Shown here piece by piece: positions 1 to 12,643 of a stretch of 64,000 nt of DNA. The first letter of the stretch is position 1. Each line of letters begins with the position of its first letter. The stretch spans positions 372,001-436,000 of the forward strand of contig JASJOG010000188.1 of the NCBI GenBank assembly GCA_030142905.1, written 5' to 3'. A model generated the notes under the pieces. It worked only from the letters and a program-made list of their open reading frames with translations. It was not told the DNA's origin and made no database searches. The translations under genes were made by a program, and so were the position numbers. This DNA comes from Heliopora coerulea. Taxonomy: Eukaryota > Cnidaria > Anthozoa > Scleralcyonacea > Helioporidae.

Positions 1-1555
1 TTTTAATTTTAATGGGTTTATCGTTGTTTATGATGAGATTTTTTATCACATATTTAGGACAAATGTTCTTCGTGCAACGGCCGTGGTCGTCGAACCGAAT
101 TTGATAAAGAAAGGGAGCGTAGTTTTTGCCATGGCTCAGCACAAAACAGGTAAAGTAATAGTCAACGAAGGTGAACTAAGAAGTATCAAAAACTTACTGT
201 ATAGAAGAAGAAAGTATGAGTATTACCTGAGAGAGACACGACTTGCATGAAAACGCTGGTCGAGGGTCAGGGTAACGTGCGCGCAAGATGTTCCTTATCT
301 AGGTGAATGGTTGAGTGTTATTCTACAGTAAAAAAATTTAGCGAACCTTTGAGGATTGTCCTATCTAGGGGAAAAACTGAGTGTTACGGTAATGAGAAAA
401 GACTGAGGGAACAACATAACTAAAGAGAACCAACGATGGAGGAGTGTTGATCCTATTCTGGTGAAAGACTATGTGGTATTTTAGGGTTGTGGAGCTCGAG
501 GTGAACAACTTCTTCACAATGTCTAGTCTATATGAAAGTCTGAGTGTTCCTTATAAGGTGAATACACTTGGATACAAGACAAGTTGACGTATCCAATCTG
601 CGAGGAATGTTCCTTTTAATTGACTGGCTTAGTGATACTGCAGTATGAGAAAGGTGATAGTATCGATCATGTGATTAACGTGATAGTGAAAGTACGGAGA
701 GCTAGTATATAGCGATATAGTGGGCTGTGATTCCAAACATGAATTGTACACTTCTCTGAAAAGTATACAACCGTCAGAATTAGTTTCACATTGCAAATCT
801 TGTAGTAATGTCCGTCAAGTTAATTTTACGAATGTTAATTTCATCCGCAAATACCTTATTCTTGTTTCTTAAAGGTGCACCTCTTGCAATGGCGGCGAAA
901 GAGTTCGTTGCAATACCTGCAGGACTCATGGCCATTTGAAGACCTTCGTACAACTGACCGTCACATGGTAATAAAACGAATTATAGAATCACTGTAGCCT
1001 GAATTCGATCTTTCTCAACCCCATGAAAAAAACTAAAATTATTTCCTTTCCATCTACTGATTTATTTTCTAAATTTGCCCAAAATCATCATTTTGAAACT
1101 CATGAAAAAGACGGTCCCCGAGCACAGTAGGCACCCACTAAAATCTGCTAGTACTTCAATATAATAACGTTTGAGCTCTTCAAATATTTCGATAAACCTC
1201 CGAAACATTTACTGGTCAATCTAATGCTGTTTGCCTCAGGAAGTAACAGTATTTTTACCTGATCTGTACGGAAAAACCATGAAAAGGACTTTGTTGTTGA
1301 GCGATATCAAAGTGGGCCGAAAGGCAAGGTTGCCGGAGCAGCAGGCATTGAGATATTCCATCAGAAATTACCTCGGGTGAGCAGACTGTCCTACGCTGAA
1401 AGATTACTGGAACTATGGTTCAATAGCGACACGTACACTGCCATTTTTGAGCTTGTAAACTTCAGAATGTTTTGATATTAAAAATACATAGTGTTGGATG
1501 GTAACCCAAATAATAGATGCTGTATGTTGGAGTTTAATAATTGCCTTAATTCTTA
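1..1555. other. non-coding stretch, nothing recognised
   Basis: I see no long reading frame with a recognisable protein, no RNA gene and no clear repeat here. It is probably intergenic or intronic. Confidence 0.5.
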
Positions 1556-1685
1556 ATCCTCCCTCCCGCCCTTCCTTCCTTCTTTCCTTCCTTCCTCTAC
1601 GTCCTTCCTTACTTCTTTCTATCCTTTCTTCCTTCTTTTCTTCCGTCGTTTCTTCCTTCCTTCCTTCCCGCCTCCCTTCCTTCAC
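1556..1685. repeat. pyrimidine-rich (CCTT)n-like tract
   Basis: The + strand is almost purely C and T, with many CTTC and CCTT units. Short frames on both strands here are by-products of the tract. It is an imperfect tetranucleotide microsatellite. 1686-2525, downstream, holds nothing I recognise. Confidence 0.85.
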
Positions 1686-2525
1686 TATAAATATCCACAC
1701 AATCATAACTCAAGACATTGTAAATTGTCATCAGGCGTGGCCCATATCAACCTTCACTGACAAAGGCATCAAAATGGCATCACAAAGGACTCTGAGTGAA
1801 CACGCCAGTGTTTGGCCCCAAGAAGGGATTTTCATACAGGTATTGTTTTAATAACTTTGGAGATTACTCAGTGACATCACTCTAAACTTTTGTATGTTTG
1901 GTGTCGTGGTATACATACACGTACATGCGCAGTTTCAAGTGAATTCCTTCGATAATCTAAAAGATGTGGAGACCTTTCCAAGAACTCATTATGTACAGTA
2001 GTTTGACGTCAAAGTTACGTCATTTGCTGATTAAACCCATCTTAACGAAGTGAGATATATAAGACGTTTAAACGCCAGTCATTATAACTTCAAAAGTTTT
2101 TTTTTGAAACTGATTTTCACATAGTGCTGCACCAGCAGACAGTTTGAAAAAGTAAAAGATAAAATAAATATCAAAAATTACTGACATTGCGAAAGCTCAA
2201 GCTTTGAGAATACAAGACTCTAGATTCAACTTGACAGTGACTTTGGAGTATAATCGATATATCGTCATTAATCTCATGTCTTCTCTTCATTATTTTATTT
2301 TTATATTGGATAACTCTATCAGCTACCTAAGCTGTTCACCCTAGAGGTCCAGTAAGGACCACCCCACATCGGTCCAATGTTGCTACCGGAAGAAACCCGA
2401 GTACCAGGAGAAAACGTGCGATGTTTCGAAGAGTCAAACTTGACATCACTCTTGTCACATGTGACCAAGGTAACTTTTATCAGATAACTGCACGGAGCAG
2501 GAATTCAACCCCGGTGACTTGGTTA

Positions 2526-3240
2526 AGAGATACGTGCACTACCACTGTAGCACCAGCACGGCAGTTTCAGGGGTGAGAGACATGTGCGCTACCTCTGTAC
2601 CACCAACACCCGAATTTCAGAGGTGAGAGACACACACTACCACTGTGCCACCAACACTCCAGTTACAGAGGTGAGAGACACGTACACTACCCCTGTACCA
2701 CCAACACTCCAGTTACAGAGGCGAGAGAGACGTACACTACCACTTTACCATCAACACGCCAGTTACAGAGGTGAGAGGGACGTACACTACCACTTTACCA
2801 TCAACACGCCAGTTACAGATGTGAGAAACATGTGCACTACCTCTGTATCACCAACACGCCAGTCACAGAGGCGAAAGACACGTACACTACCACTGTACCA
2901 CCCACACGCTAGTTTCAGAGGTGAGAGACACATGCGCTACCACTGTACCATGAACGCCCGTGTCAGAAGAAAGAAACACGCACACTACGACTGTGCCATC
3001 AATGCTTCAATTACAGAAGTGAGAGACACGTACACTACCACTGTGCCACTACCACCTCAGTTACAGAGGTGAGAGACACATGCGCTACCACTATGCCACC
3101 AACACGCCAGTTACAGAGGTGAGACACGTACACTACCAATTTGCTATCAATACCTGTTACAGAGGAAAGTGACTCGCACACTACCACTATGCCACCAACA
3201 CTCCAGTTACAGTGGTAAGAGACACAGCACTACTTCTGTG
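2526..3240. repeat. minisatellite, ~50-bp unit, about 14 copies
   Basis: A degenerate unit with the core GTTACAGAGGTGAGAGACAC followed by GTACACTACCACTGTACCAC recurs about every 50 bp. Copies differ by substitutions and small indels. A reading frame stays open through much of it only because the unit lacks stops in that frame, so I do not call it a gene. Confidence 0.85.
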
Positions 3241-3771
3241 CCCGCAAAAACCCATCATATTCAAATCATGATCGGTCTGCATTTCAGTATTTTTCGGTGT
3301 TTGTTTTATCGTATAACTTTTACATATTATACACTCTGTAATTTCCTACTCTGACTTACTAATCATTGATTTGTTCAGCGCCAAACACTCAGAGCTGTCC
3401 CTGTTGCTGAAGTTGCCTACAGATGGATAGATCAGAATCTATGTTTCTGGGTTTATGACAATAATCCTCGTAAAATTTTTGCTCCTGATTATCTCCAGCA
3501 GTGTTGCTGTGGTTGCACGATCCTGTGAGCCTGGGAACTAAAGATTTTACGTGCGCAGAGACTATCAAATGCCGCTTACATCACTTCCAGTTTTGCTATA
3601 TATGTCGGAGGACTTTAGACTGCAATTTTATCTGGGGAATTTAAAGTCCAGTGCCTTAGCTTGACAAGAATTTTTGGGGTCCACCTTGCTCTGAACGAAA
3701 CCTGAAAGGAACTTGAGGGGCTTGGAAAGAACCGTAAATACTCCTCGAAAACAACCAACAATTTTACAAGA
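3241..3771. other. non-coding stretch, nothing recognised
   Basis: This joins the minisatellite to the fold-back element. No protein, RNA gene or repeat is recognised. Confidence 0.45.
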
Positions 3772-3993
3772 ACAGCCACAGGCAGCCCAGGAGTGAATGT
3801 AGCTGACTTGAGTATTTGTAAATGTCGTTAATAAAGCTATATAAGCTGTATTTACTCTGTTTACGGCAGGCGAACAGAAGAGAGAACTCAGAGAAGCCAC
3901 TTGACAAAAGCGAATTCAAAACTCGCCTCGCTCCTCTTACTGACGGCTTCGCCCCAATAGCTTTCAAGATTGGTTAAAATTTAGATAAGATTG

Positions 3994-4822
3994 CAAGCCT
4001 GAAAATAAGCGTTCGGTCACGGTCATTTGACCTACGCAAAATATCATTTGACCAGTGCTAGACTCTCGAGATCGGTCAAGGTGACCGGCTGCGCGTTTTA
4101 TCAATTTCGTGATCATTCAATTTTCACTGTTCGCTGTCGTTTTTTTCTCTCAGTTCAATCTACGACATTTGGGGCTTTATGTTGTGCGAACGCTGATCAA
4201 AGACAGCGGATTACTCCCGATGAGACATTTTTCCGAGGTTTTTGGCACGCATTCTTTTTTCCCATTTCCACCCTTCCTTGCGCATTCAACAAGTGAACAA
4301 AATTGTGCAACAAAAAGTGAGCAAAATTCTTTTTGGTTAAATTTGTCTGGCAACAGGGATTCAGTGAAGCCAGAGGTCAGTAAAGCTAGTAATAGTGAGC
4401 ACGAGAGTCTTGTTTCAGACTCTGACTCTCACTTCATGGAATGTCGTTCTGATGGTGATGAAGAGAAAAGTATTGTAAGTCTGTGGTGGAAAGATCACTT
4501 TGACAGTGACTCTGATTCAGATTCAATGGAGTTTAAAGGATTCTAATCTGTTTTAGTAGAAACATTTAGCATACGCAGAGACAACCTATAAACTGTTATA
4601 ATGTAGGGTGTTTTACCATTTATGTAATATATTGTACTATTTGTAGTGCATGAATTGTGTTCTTTGATTTCTATTTTATATATGTTAAAAAATGTTATTT
4701 CAAACAAGAGTTTATTAATGACGGGATCCAAATGTCAGACACCAATTCAAAAATATTTGGCACCAACTCCTTCGCACCTGACATTCTGTCAGGCACCCCT
4801 GTGAAAGTTATTTTCAGGCTTG
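3994..4822. mobile_element. 829-bp DNA transposon with 15-bp TIRs, nested in the fold-back arm
   Basis: The ends are exact 15-bp inverted repeats: CAAGCCTGAAAATAA at 3994-4008 and its complement at 4808-4822. The hexamer AGATTG flanks both ends (3988-3993 and 4823-4828). The intact right arm of the host fold-back shows what the empty site looked like. I do not recognise the superfamily from the TIR and 6-bp duplication alone. Confidence 0.8.
4109..4546 (+). CDS. unrecognised ORF with acidic Ser-Asp-rich C-terminus inside a transposon
   Basis: This frame is up to 145 codons and lies wholly inside the TIR element at 3994-4822. The N-terminal half is hydrophobic and Phe-rich with no known motif. 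The C-terminal half is acidic and serine-rich, with a DSDSDSDS run before the end. I do not recognise a family. It could be an exon or relic of the autonomous parent, or chance. The start codon is simply the first ATG and is not supported by other evidence. Confidence 0.2.
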   Translation: MIIQFSLFAVVFFSQFNLRHLGLYVVRTLIKDSGLLPMRHFSEVFGTHSFFPFPPFLAHSTSEQNCATKSEQNSFWLNLSGNRDSVKPEVSKASNSEHESLVSDSDSHFMECRSDGDEEKSIVSLWWKDHFDSDSDSDSMEFKGF

Positions 4823-4913
4823 AGATTGGCAAGTAACTTCACACTTTGACACCAAACACTTCAGGAAACACTCAAGTAGCTCAGAAACAGTAAGCGAAGT
4901 GGCAAAAAAAATA

Positions 4914-5711
4914 CAGTGGAACCTCGCTAACTCGAACTACCAAGGGCAATGAGAAATAGATCGAGTTAGCGGGGCCTCGAGTTATCGGAGTGCGCGTTGA
5001 CTTTCAAGTATCCTGTTAACAGTTTATAAGGTATCGTGGTTTTATGCTTCATTCACTATTACTAGTCATTTTAGTACAGTCAGTTATAAATATTATTTTT
5101 CTCCATGGTTTGAGCTGATTGTGTTGTCCTGAATACTTATATTACCATACTGCAATGTCTGCCGCTATGGAGTTGAATAACTGTCTATAATGAAATTACT
5201 ATTCCAGAATACATGTACAAGTTCAGTGAATGTCTGGCTCTTTTACATATTTGTACATATTTGTGAAAACCCCACGAAATAAAATCGGCTAAACTAGAAC
5301 AGTTATGACGGGCTACTCACAACTAATTTATGGAACATTTTAAGGATTGTTGCACAATATTCCTCCCAGATAATGCTGGAAAGAAGGTCTTTCCTGGGCT
5401 TGAATTACGTTTCCATTCATTGTCACGTTATCAGTATAGATACAAGACTCCGACAAGTCAAAAAGCCAAGTCCTGACACTTCCAGGTTTACCGACCGACG
5501 TTTTCAAAATAGAGTTCGAATTAACGGAGTAAATTTGAGCCAAGGGAGCATAAAGTTAGGTTCGAATTAGCGGGGAGTTCGAATTAACCGAGTTCGAGTT
5601 ATATGATAGTAAATGACAGGGGAAATGGGATCAAATCCAGGGGAAATTGAATTTGGTTCGAGTTAGCGGGGAGTTCGAGTTAACCAAGTTTGAATTAGCG
5701 AGGTTCTACTG
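4914..5711. mobile_element. pogo/Tigger-type miniature element, TA target site
   Basis: The element begins CAGTGGAACCTCGCTAACTC and ends with a near-complement reading GAATTAGCGAGGTTCTACTG. It is flanked by TA on both sides (4912-4913, 5712-5713), the target of Tc1/mariner and pogo elements. Subterminal sequence repeats variants of TTCGAGTTAGCGGGG near both ends. It is 798 bp with no transposase frame, so it is non-autonomous. It is inserted in the left arm of the fold-back element. Confidence 0.85.
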
Positions 5712-8362
5712 TAGCAACATCTTGAGCACCAATACTTGAAGTACCTACGCACAAACTTGTAAATTTCAAAACAGTATGGAAAGACCAGAAACGAACAAAA
5801 GTTTTGCAAGTTTTTACCGTATATTTTGCCTCTCCCTATATGTGCGGGATCAAACTTCCTGCTACTGGTCACTTATTTCAAATCTCAAAACGCACGTTCA
5901 TTGGTCATCACAAGCTACTGAATAGTGACGTCTGCCGAGTTAAACTGAGCAACAGGAGGGTTAGCTAAACAAGTGACAAAATTTTGTGCAAAGTGAAATA
6001 AAATTAAATATTTTCTAAAAGAAAGAAGGCGAAGAATTTGGAAAGAATACTGTCACAGAGATAAGGAACAAGTATGGTTTCTATATAAAACGTTGTCGGC
6101 TACGACAATAAAAACAGAGGAAGTTAGAAAGATTTTTGCTGATGTAGGTAAATAAATTTGTGTTATTACTCTGTGAAGATGAATTTGAAGGTATTTTTCT
6201 TCAGCTATAAAGAATATTAAAACCTGCTTAAAAATTTTCATATATGCCAGTGTTTTGTTTGGACGGTTGTAGAAACACCAAGATGGATTTGCTGGGGTCT
6301 GGGAAATTTTACCGTTCCACGCTTACGCTTGGTGATTTTGTAGGTTTATTATTGTTGCCGTCGTTGTTAACGTCGTATTTCTAATTTGACTCTGTACCAG
6401 TTGCTGTAAATCAAGGCTTATGCGAGTATACACCTTCACTCCAGTGAGAAGCGACGGCGAAAAGTAAAAGTGACAAGAATAAACAAGGATTCTCCATGCT
6501 TTTCTTCATGTGAAACATGCTACAGTGCCTTCATTCCCTCTTTATGTTTAGGAATCGATTTTACAACTTTTGACCAGTTAAAATAAACTGTGTAACATAA
6601 GTCGCTATAACAGAATAAACAAAAAATATAAGAAGACAATCCAATATCAATTCGGTAGAACTTCTTTCATAACTATGATCTTAGTGTCATGGACTATAGA
6701 CAGAATTAATTACTTCTCTTAAAGGCGAAATGTAGTCTTACGGCAGATTACAGCCAAAAACTTTTATCTCTCTATCGAAAGGTTTTCTACCCTGCCAGCA
6801 CAAGAAAAAGTGCATGCGAAGGAACATTGAACTTATTAACAGAAATACAGGAGCCGACCTATATGATTGTCAGCTGACTGTACTTGTGCTGAATCTTGTA
6901 GACCGTAGATATAACCAGATATAAGAACAAAATTGATCTTTATGCAGTTCCAATTTAGTTAAAACAAAGAAAGTTAAGTTATGTAAAAACAAGCCCCAAT
7001 GCACCACTAAATTTCCCATTCACAAGTGACCAAGAAAATAACAAACTGAACTTCAAACAAGTGAAAAAAAGCTCGTCACCCTGATTCATGGCTCCTAATG
7101 CTTCGTAATCAATAACAAAAGACAAGATCGAAGCTGGTTTGGACTAAGAGGTAATATACAACTGGTAGTAATAAAAATTCGTCAAGAAAGCCGTAAGGCA
7201 ATCACATTGCCGCAAACAAAGCTCTACATCTGCAGCAAGCTGCAACATTCGTAATTTAGAAAGTTCTTCATGCTTTGTCGAGAAAGAAAGCACGGAGAAT
7301 CCTGGGGTTTTTTTGTTACAACTTTTACTTTTGGCAGTCGCTTTTCACTGGAGTGAAGCTGGGTGCTCGCATTAACCTTGATTTGCACCAACTACGGCGA
7401 CCATTTATCGAATCGAATTGGAAATACGACGTTCAACAACGACGGCAACAATAATAAAAATACAAACTCAGCAAACGTACTGTAAGCTTGGAACGGTAAA
7501 ATTTCCCAGACCCCAGCATATCCATCTTGCTGCTTCTACAACCGTCCAAACAAATATTCTTTATAGCTGAAGAAAAATACCTTCAAATTCATCTTCACAG
7601 AGTAATAACACAAATTTATTTACCTACATCAGCAAAAATCTTTCTAACTTCCTCTGTTTTTATTGTCGTAGCCGACAACGTTTTATATAGAAACCATACT
7701 TGTTCCTTATCCCTGTGACAGTATTCTTTCCAAATTCTTCGCCTTCTTTCTTTTAGAAAATATTTAATTTTATTTCACTTTGCACAAAATTTTGTCACTT
7801 GTTTAGCTAACCCTCCTGTTGCTCAGTTTAACTCGGCAGACGTCACTATTCAGTAGCTTGTGATGACCAATGAACGTGCGTTTTGAGATTTGAAATAAGT
7901 GACCAGTAGCAGGAAGTTTGATCCTCCATACGTAGGGAGAGGCAAAATTTACGGTAAAAACTTGCAAACTTTTGTTCGTTTCTGGTCTTTCCACATTATT
8001 TTGAAATTGACCACTTTGTGCGTAGGTAGTTCAAGTATCGGTGGTCAAGATGTTGCTATTTTTTGACCACTTTGCTGACTATTTTTGAACTACTTGAGTG
8101 TTTTCTGAAGTGTTTGGTGTCAAAGTGTGAAGTTACTTGCCAACTTTACCTAAATTTTAAAAACAATCTTGAAACTTACTGGCGCGAAGCCGTCTATAAG
8201 GGGAGCGAGGCGAGTTTTGAATTCGCTCTAGTCAAATAGCTTCTCTGGGTTCTCTCTTCTGTTTGCCTGCCATAAACAGAGTAAATACAGCTTATATAGC
8301 TTTGATAACGACATTTACAAATACTCAAGTCAGCTACATTCACTCCTGGGCTGTCTGTGGAA

Positions 8363-10480
8363 GAACTATTATAAATTAAAGTGTGTCGCACGCCAGCTCT
8401 GATTGGTTAATACAGTGACTGGAACACTTTGTACGTTGAATTACATTGGTTTGTTTTTTTAAAAAAGACTCTTTTGTTTTTCTTATCACCAAGTTGAATT
8501 GCCTTGGCGTCCTTTTTCGACAGGATTCGTCTTCTTAAGCTTGTGTGTAACTGATAGTTGATGATTTTTGGTAGAATTGTGCAAGTTTTAGAAATAATTT
8601 ACAAAATTTGTATACGTTCTGTATCAGGAAATATTGAATTTAAGCTTTGCTTCGTGTCTCAATACCTGGAAACAGAGCAGCCAGTCCTTTTTTGAATAGT
8701 ACATACGAATAGTGTGAACTACACAGTATACAATGGTTTCCATGGGGTTCTGCTGGAGGAGATCATCAGGATGATCATCAGAATTCTGAAAATGGATACT
8801 AAACCGACAGCCTGTGATATAAACAAGGTATCAGGATGATCTTTGCCTCCAATACAGAAAATAAAACTCTTTGAAAAATTCTTACTGCATTAAATTATAT
8901 CTGGATGACAAATGCTTAGCTCGTTTAGTCTTGAACTTTTGACCCAAATTGTGGGCGGCTGTCACTATTTTACTGTAAAACAAAAAAAAATTTCAAAGTA
9001 CTTCGAGACCTTAACAGATAATATGATTTCAGACGTATACTTTTTTCAGATTAAGTAAAAGATCATGTTTAAAACAAGAGATCATGTCGTGCAAGGTAGA
9101 TTTTGCCTATTCTTATAAAACAGTTCTGGAAATAGGAACAACGTTGATTGTTATTACTGTGAAGGAATGTGGAATAATCAGGTTGTGGCATGATAATATA
9201 ACAAGATACAGAGAATTCCTTGTATTAAGTCACCAGCCTTTTGTGGGCATCCATTTGACCATTATCGGCAGTTTAATCTGAGCGTCGCTAGGTAAAGAAA
9301 GTTTTGGAAGCGAGGTTTTGCTTTGGAAGTTAATCAATTGAGCTATTAATCAGTTTTTAAGGTGGGAACATTAATTCTTTGTGTTAAAATATACCTAGCA
9401 CGTATGAGAGGTTAGTTAAAAGGCAAACTCTTGCATGGAAGGTGAGTCATTGTGACATTTGCACCGTCTTTGACCTGAGATTTTAAACTGTACGTTGCTA
9501 GAATATGAAAGAACAGCTCGCCTCTCAGTACTATCAGCCTTCGGTATGTTGCCAGACAGTCAATTTGAAAATCTTTACTCACCGTAACAGCAGGTTTCGC
9601 AATCTATCGTAGGTTTGAGGTTCGAGCCAGTCAGTCTTACGCCACATTTCCCGCTTTCGTTTTGAACTTCGCTTAAGGAAACAGATTTAAAAAGCGGTGT
9701 GGATAGTTGGATAACATTTGAGCTACCCAATGGATTGATGGAAGTTGAAAAATGTCTGGAGTTAGATCAAGGTAAGTCTTTGAACAAACGAGTATATAAA
9801 TCGCTCAAGTTTTGACATACATCTAGGTTATCTACTTGTATTGATATGAAGAAAGTATGAGCGGATTTAAACTTTCGTGCATCTTTTCCCGACATCTGGC
9901 ATTGTTTTTTGTTCGCGTTTGGTTGTGAATGTAAGCTGCTCAAGTTAGTGGCTCTATAACCTTTAATCTGGAAGGAAATTGGTACATTCACGTTCTATTT
10001 AAACTTAGAAGGTCTCGTTTGGCCAAGCCTTCAACAAACCCAACGTAGATTCATTTGCAGTGCTTTGTCGTTTGGTGTACCGTAAGTTTAACCGGTTCAA
10101 CTTAACGTGATCCTTGCACAATTAAAAGACAACTGTTATCGGTAAACATCAGCCTTGAATACTGATGGCAAACTACCACAATGAATAAGGAAATGCTGGA
10201 AATCAAGGAAGAAACTTATCATTGACAGTATGGAAATATAGTTAAACTGTACATATTCAAGGGTGCTTTCACAGTATGAAAAAGTGCCCCTTCAATCTGA
10301 TGACCCCAGCTTAAATGTTTCATTTACTCATAGGAACACAGCAAGCTTTGGTCAGGTCTCGTCCTGGATACAATGACATAGTTCTAATTCAATCTTGTAT
10401 CCAATTCAAATCAGCAGAACGAAATCTCATCTTTGTATAAATAGTTCAACTTAAAGCCGAACGTGAAATATGTGCTGAAA
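8363..10480. other. non-coding stretch, nothing recognised
   Basis: Only short, low-quality frames are present. No domain, repeat or RNA gene was recognised. Confidence 0.45.
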
Positions 10481-10486
10481 AGTTAG

Positions 10487-10735
10487 GAGCTTGGAGATAT
10501 TTTGATGGAGTGATAGATGAACGTTCGTCAAGAAATTGGCTCAGGGCTCAGAAAGCGTTTTTCTGAGATAAGAAAAACTATCATTCATTCAAGATATCCC
10601 CAAGCTCCCACATTTCCAACGTACATATATCACATTAACAGCATTATTAACATTTGTGGCTTCCGCTTAAGTCGCACGTATGTCGAAGTTGCACTTTAGC
10701 TCACCGTCTGAGTCTTGGTAGCATCGAACGCGATT
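10487..10735. repeat. SINE tail fragments, one inverted against the other
   Basis: The 10487-10537 segment is the reverse complement of the tail that follows the tRNA-like heads elsewhere in the window (compare 43950-43995). The 10545-10735 segment is a + strand copy of the same tail plus the region leading into a new head: it ends CTGAGTCTTGGTAGC, the first part of a tRNA-like A box. This indicates degenerate copies of the tRNA-derived SINE family seen better at 45330-45490 and 62656-62838. Confidence 0.65.
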
Positions 10736-11600
10736 AAAGTTTTCAGACAGAAATAATATGTGAGCATCTACACCGGACGCTAACGGCGCCAGCGTCCACA
10801 TTTAGTGGAAGGAGCAACGCGAACCATAGAGAAACAAGTTTTATTTTTTCATTCCCCACACGCGTGACGGAATGAAGAAGGGGCTATCTTTAAAAGGGGG
10901 AACGGGGAACCAGGGAACCGCGGAATCACGAAACCGGGGAATGTGAAATCGGGGAATTAAGGAACAGGTTCCTATTTACAAAAATCAGGACGATAGTCAG
11001 AGTCATATGCGAAGGTCTATCAACCGTGGCTTCACACGGCTCCTGCACTTCTGACGAATTTTTATGACTGTAAACCTTCAAAGGAGGATTCGTCATTCTT
11101 TCAACTGCCTGTCTCACTAGGTCCTCCCACGATAGGCAGTATTTATGCCGAACATCTTGTAAGAATTTAAGATTGCACATATTCCAAGAGCTAGAAAGGC
11201 ACGAGTGTAATGTAGCCAAAAGTCGAGGGCAGATGTCGTAGTTATGAGGTAAGAAGTCCATGGTCGAGAGTAAAATGTTGAGTGTCTACGAGTATCGAGG
11301 AAAGGCAGAATAACTTTATAATAAAAACTTAAAGATATAGAGATACGTATTCTGGACGAGCTAGGTATTCCCGGTAAAAACTCGGTAAGAACGCACAAAT
11401 ACCCGTGTTTTCACCTCGAGGCATGTCTCACTCTGCCAGCCCATTTGGCCTGCGAAACGTAAAAGGCTAAGTACCCACGAACATCATACGTGAATAAGAC
11501 TGAGAAAAGACGTATGTGGCTCGTGACCTGCCATTAAAGTGTCTTTCAGGCCGGTTTTCAGTGAAATAAAAGTTGGCTTTCTGGCCATGGTCTCGATTCT
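10736..11600. other. non-coding stretch
   Basis: No gene is recognised. A short purine-rich run around 10895-10960 has several imperfect GGGGAAC-like repeats. Weak - strand frames at 10926-11398 have no recognisable domain. Confidence 0.4.
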
Positions 11601-11604
11601 ATTG

Positions 11605-11928
11605 TCAACATGTAGGTCGCTGGTAATAGTTTTTAGTTCCTGGTTGATTTCGTTCTGGTAGCTTCTCGTTTCCTAGCTTGTAGTTCGCTGTTACGTTCTC
11701 GATCAACAGTTGCTTGTATCTATCCGGTTTCATTTCGTAAATGTTTCGAGTTTTGTGGACGAATGCCATTACGTTGGGTGATGAATTTATCTTCTTAGCG
11801 TCGTTGGCGAGTGTTGAGAGAAACTGGTTGTTTACGTTTCTGAACTTGATGTTTTCCACCATTCCCACTAGGTCTTCTTCGAATGCGTTTAATTCGTCAA
11901 TGTGTGGTGCTGACTTTTTTGAATTCAA
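11605..11928 (-). pseudogene. Penelope-like element reverse transcriptase, N-terminal fragment
   Basis: The - strand frame of about 107 residues carries the pre-RT region typical of PLE proteins, with FEEDLVGMVENIKFRN, then a K-T-x-N-x-Y-E-M stretch before an LL-x-N segment. From knowledge of the family, this region precedes RT motif 1 in a full PLE protein. Everything after it is missing, so this is a truncated copy. It lies downstream, on the same strand, of another PLE fragment (12644-13240). That arrangement fits the partial tandem copies PLEs often leave. Confidence 0.7.
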
Positions 11929-12109
11929 ATCAAAAGTTTCGCTGCCGATTGTTGTGTTGTCTCAGTTCAGGAAAAAGTGTGCTTTCCATCTCATTCTGAT
12001 AATAACGCTTTCGATATTCTCGATGAGTCTCTTTGTATAGCTATCTGGCGACGGCAGAGGTATGTTTCTCAAAGAATAATTAAATCGGATCTTCTACATC
12101 ATTAAGCTT

Positions 12110-12170
12110 GAGTTAGGTCAATAAGAGTGCACAACCGTTACCCGGTTGTGCACTCTTATTGACCTAACTC
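12110..12170. repeat. perfect 28-bp inverted repeat with 5-nt loop
   Basis: Arms 12110-12137 and 12143-12170 are exact complements around the loop TTACC. Immediately after it, GTGAAACTCTGAGTAACAGC resembles the 3' half of the PLE hammerhead motifs elsewhere in the window. No CUGAUGA core is present, so it is at most a decayed ribozyme border. Confidence 0.8.
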
Positions 12171-12213
12171 TTCAGAGACGTGAAACTCTGAGTAACAGCT
12201 AAGAGTTTTAAGC

Positions 12214-12244
<31 letters not shown>

Positions 12245-12319
12245 CTATCTGCTCTATCTTACAAGATATTGAGCACTCTACATAAAGTCAATATAGAAAC
12301 TGTCTTCCTGTATTGTATG

Positions 12320-12396
<77 letters not shown>

Positions 12397-12420
12397 CGAG
12401 AGCGAGAGCGAGAGAGCGAG

Positions 12421-12471
<51 letters not shown>

Positions 12472-12560
12472 TTGAGAGCGATTGAGAGCGATTGAGAGCG
12501 ATTGAGAGCGATTGAGAGCGAGAGAGAGCGAGAGAGAGCGAGAGAGAGCGAGAGAGAGCG
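12214..12560. repeat. compound microsatellite: (TTTA)n, (TA)n, (GA)n, (GATTGAGAGC)n
   Basis: A TTTA run at about 12215-12245 is followed by (TA)n near 12320-12337. A long GA array with GAGAGCGA variants (12338-12475), then about five 10-bp GATTGAGAGC units and several GAGAGAGC units follow. Long Ser-Leu or Arg-Glu reading frames here are artefacts of the repeat. Confidence 0.9.
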
Positions 12561-12643
12561 AGCTAAAGCGGTGTTTGCGAAAACCAATAAAGTGCTCGAC
12601 ACCATTTGGTAGAGCTAGTTTACAGTGAGATATCACAGAGTCC

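Larger units (their letters stand above)
3772..8362. mobile_element. fold-back element with ~1.1-kb inverted arms
   Basis: The left arm (3772 to about 6520) and the right arm (about 7265-8362) are reverse complements over most of their length. For example, the sequence around 3790-3955 mirrors 8185-8350, 5714-6225 mirrors 7553-8055, and 6248-6495 mirrors 7305-7550. The left arm is longer only because it carries two later insertions (3994-4822 and 4914-5711). After removing these, both arms are about 1.1 kb. The central ~745 bp has no convincing coding sequence. This fits a non-autonomous fold-back DNA transposon or an inverted duplication. I could not define a target-site duplication at the outer ends. 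Confidence 0.8.

Noticed and set aside
2584..3072. 162-codon protein
   Set aside because: The frame follows a 50-bp minisatellite and encodes only the repeat (TLPLYHQ-like periods).
2526..3240. CRISPR-like array
   Set aside because: Repeats are contiguous with no unique spacers, and the sequence is eukaryotic. The same holds for 18922-19204.
9084..9281. Small membrane protein frame
   Set aside because: 65 codons with no recognisable motif, start context or conservation evidence.
12110..12170. Rho-independent terminator-like hairpin
   Set aside because: This is not a bacterial sequence, and the hairpin lies at a PLE border beside a hammerhead-like 3' half.
12259..12636. Ser-Leu-rich and Arg-Glu-rich frames
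   Set aside because: They are products of (GA)n and related microsatellites.
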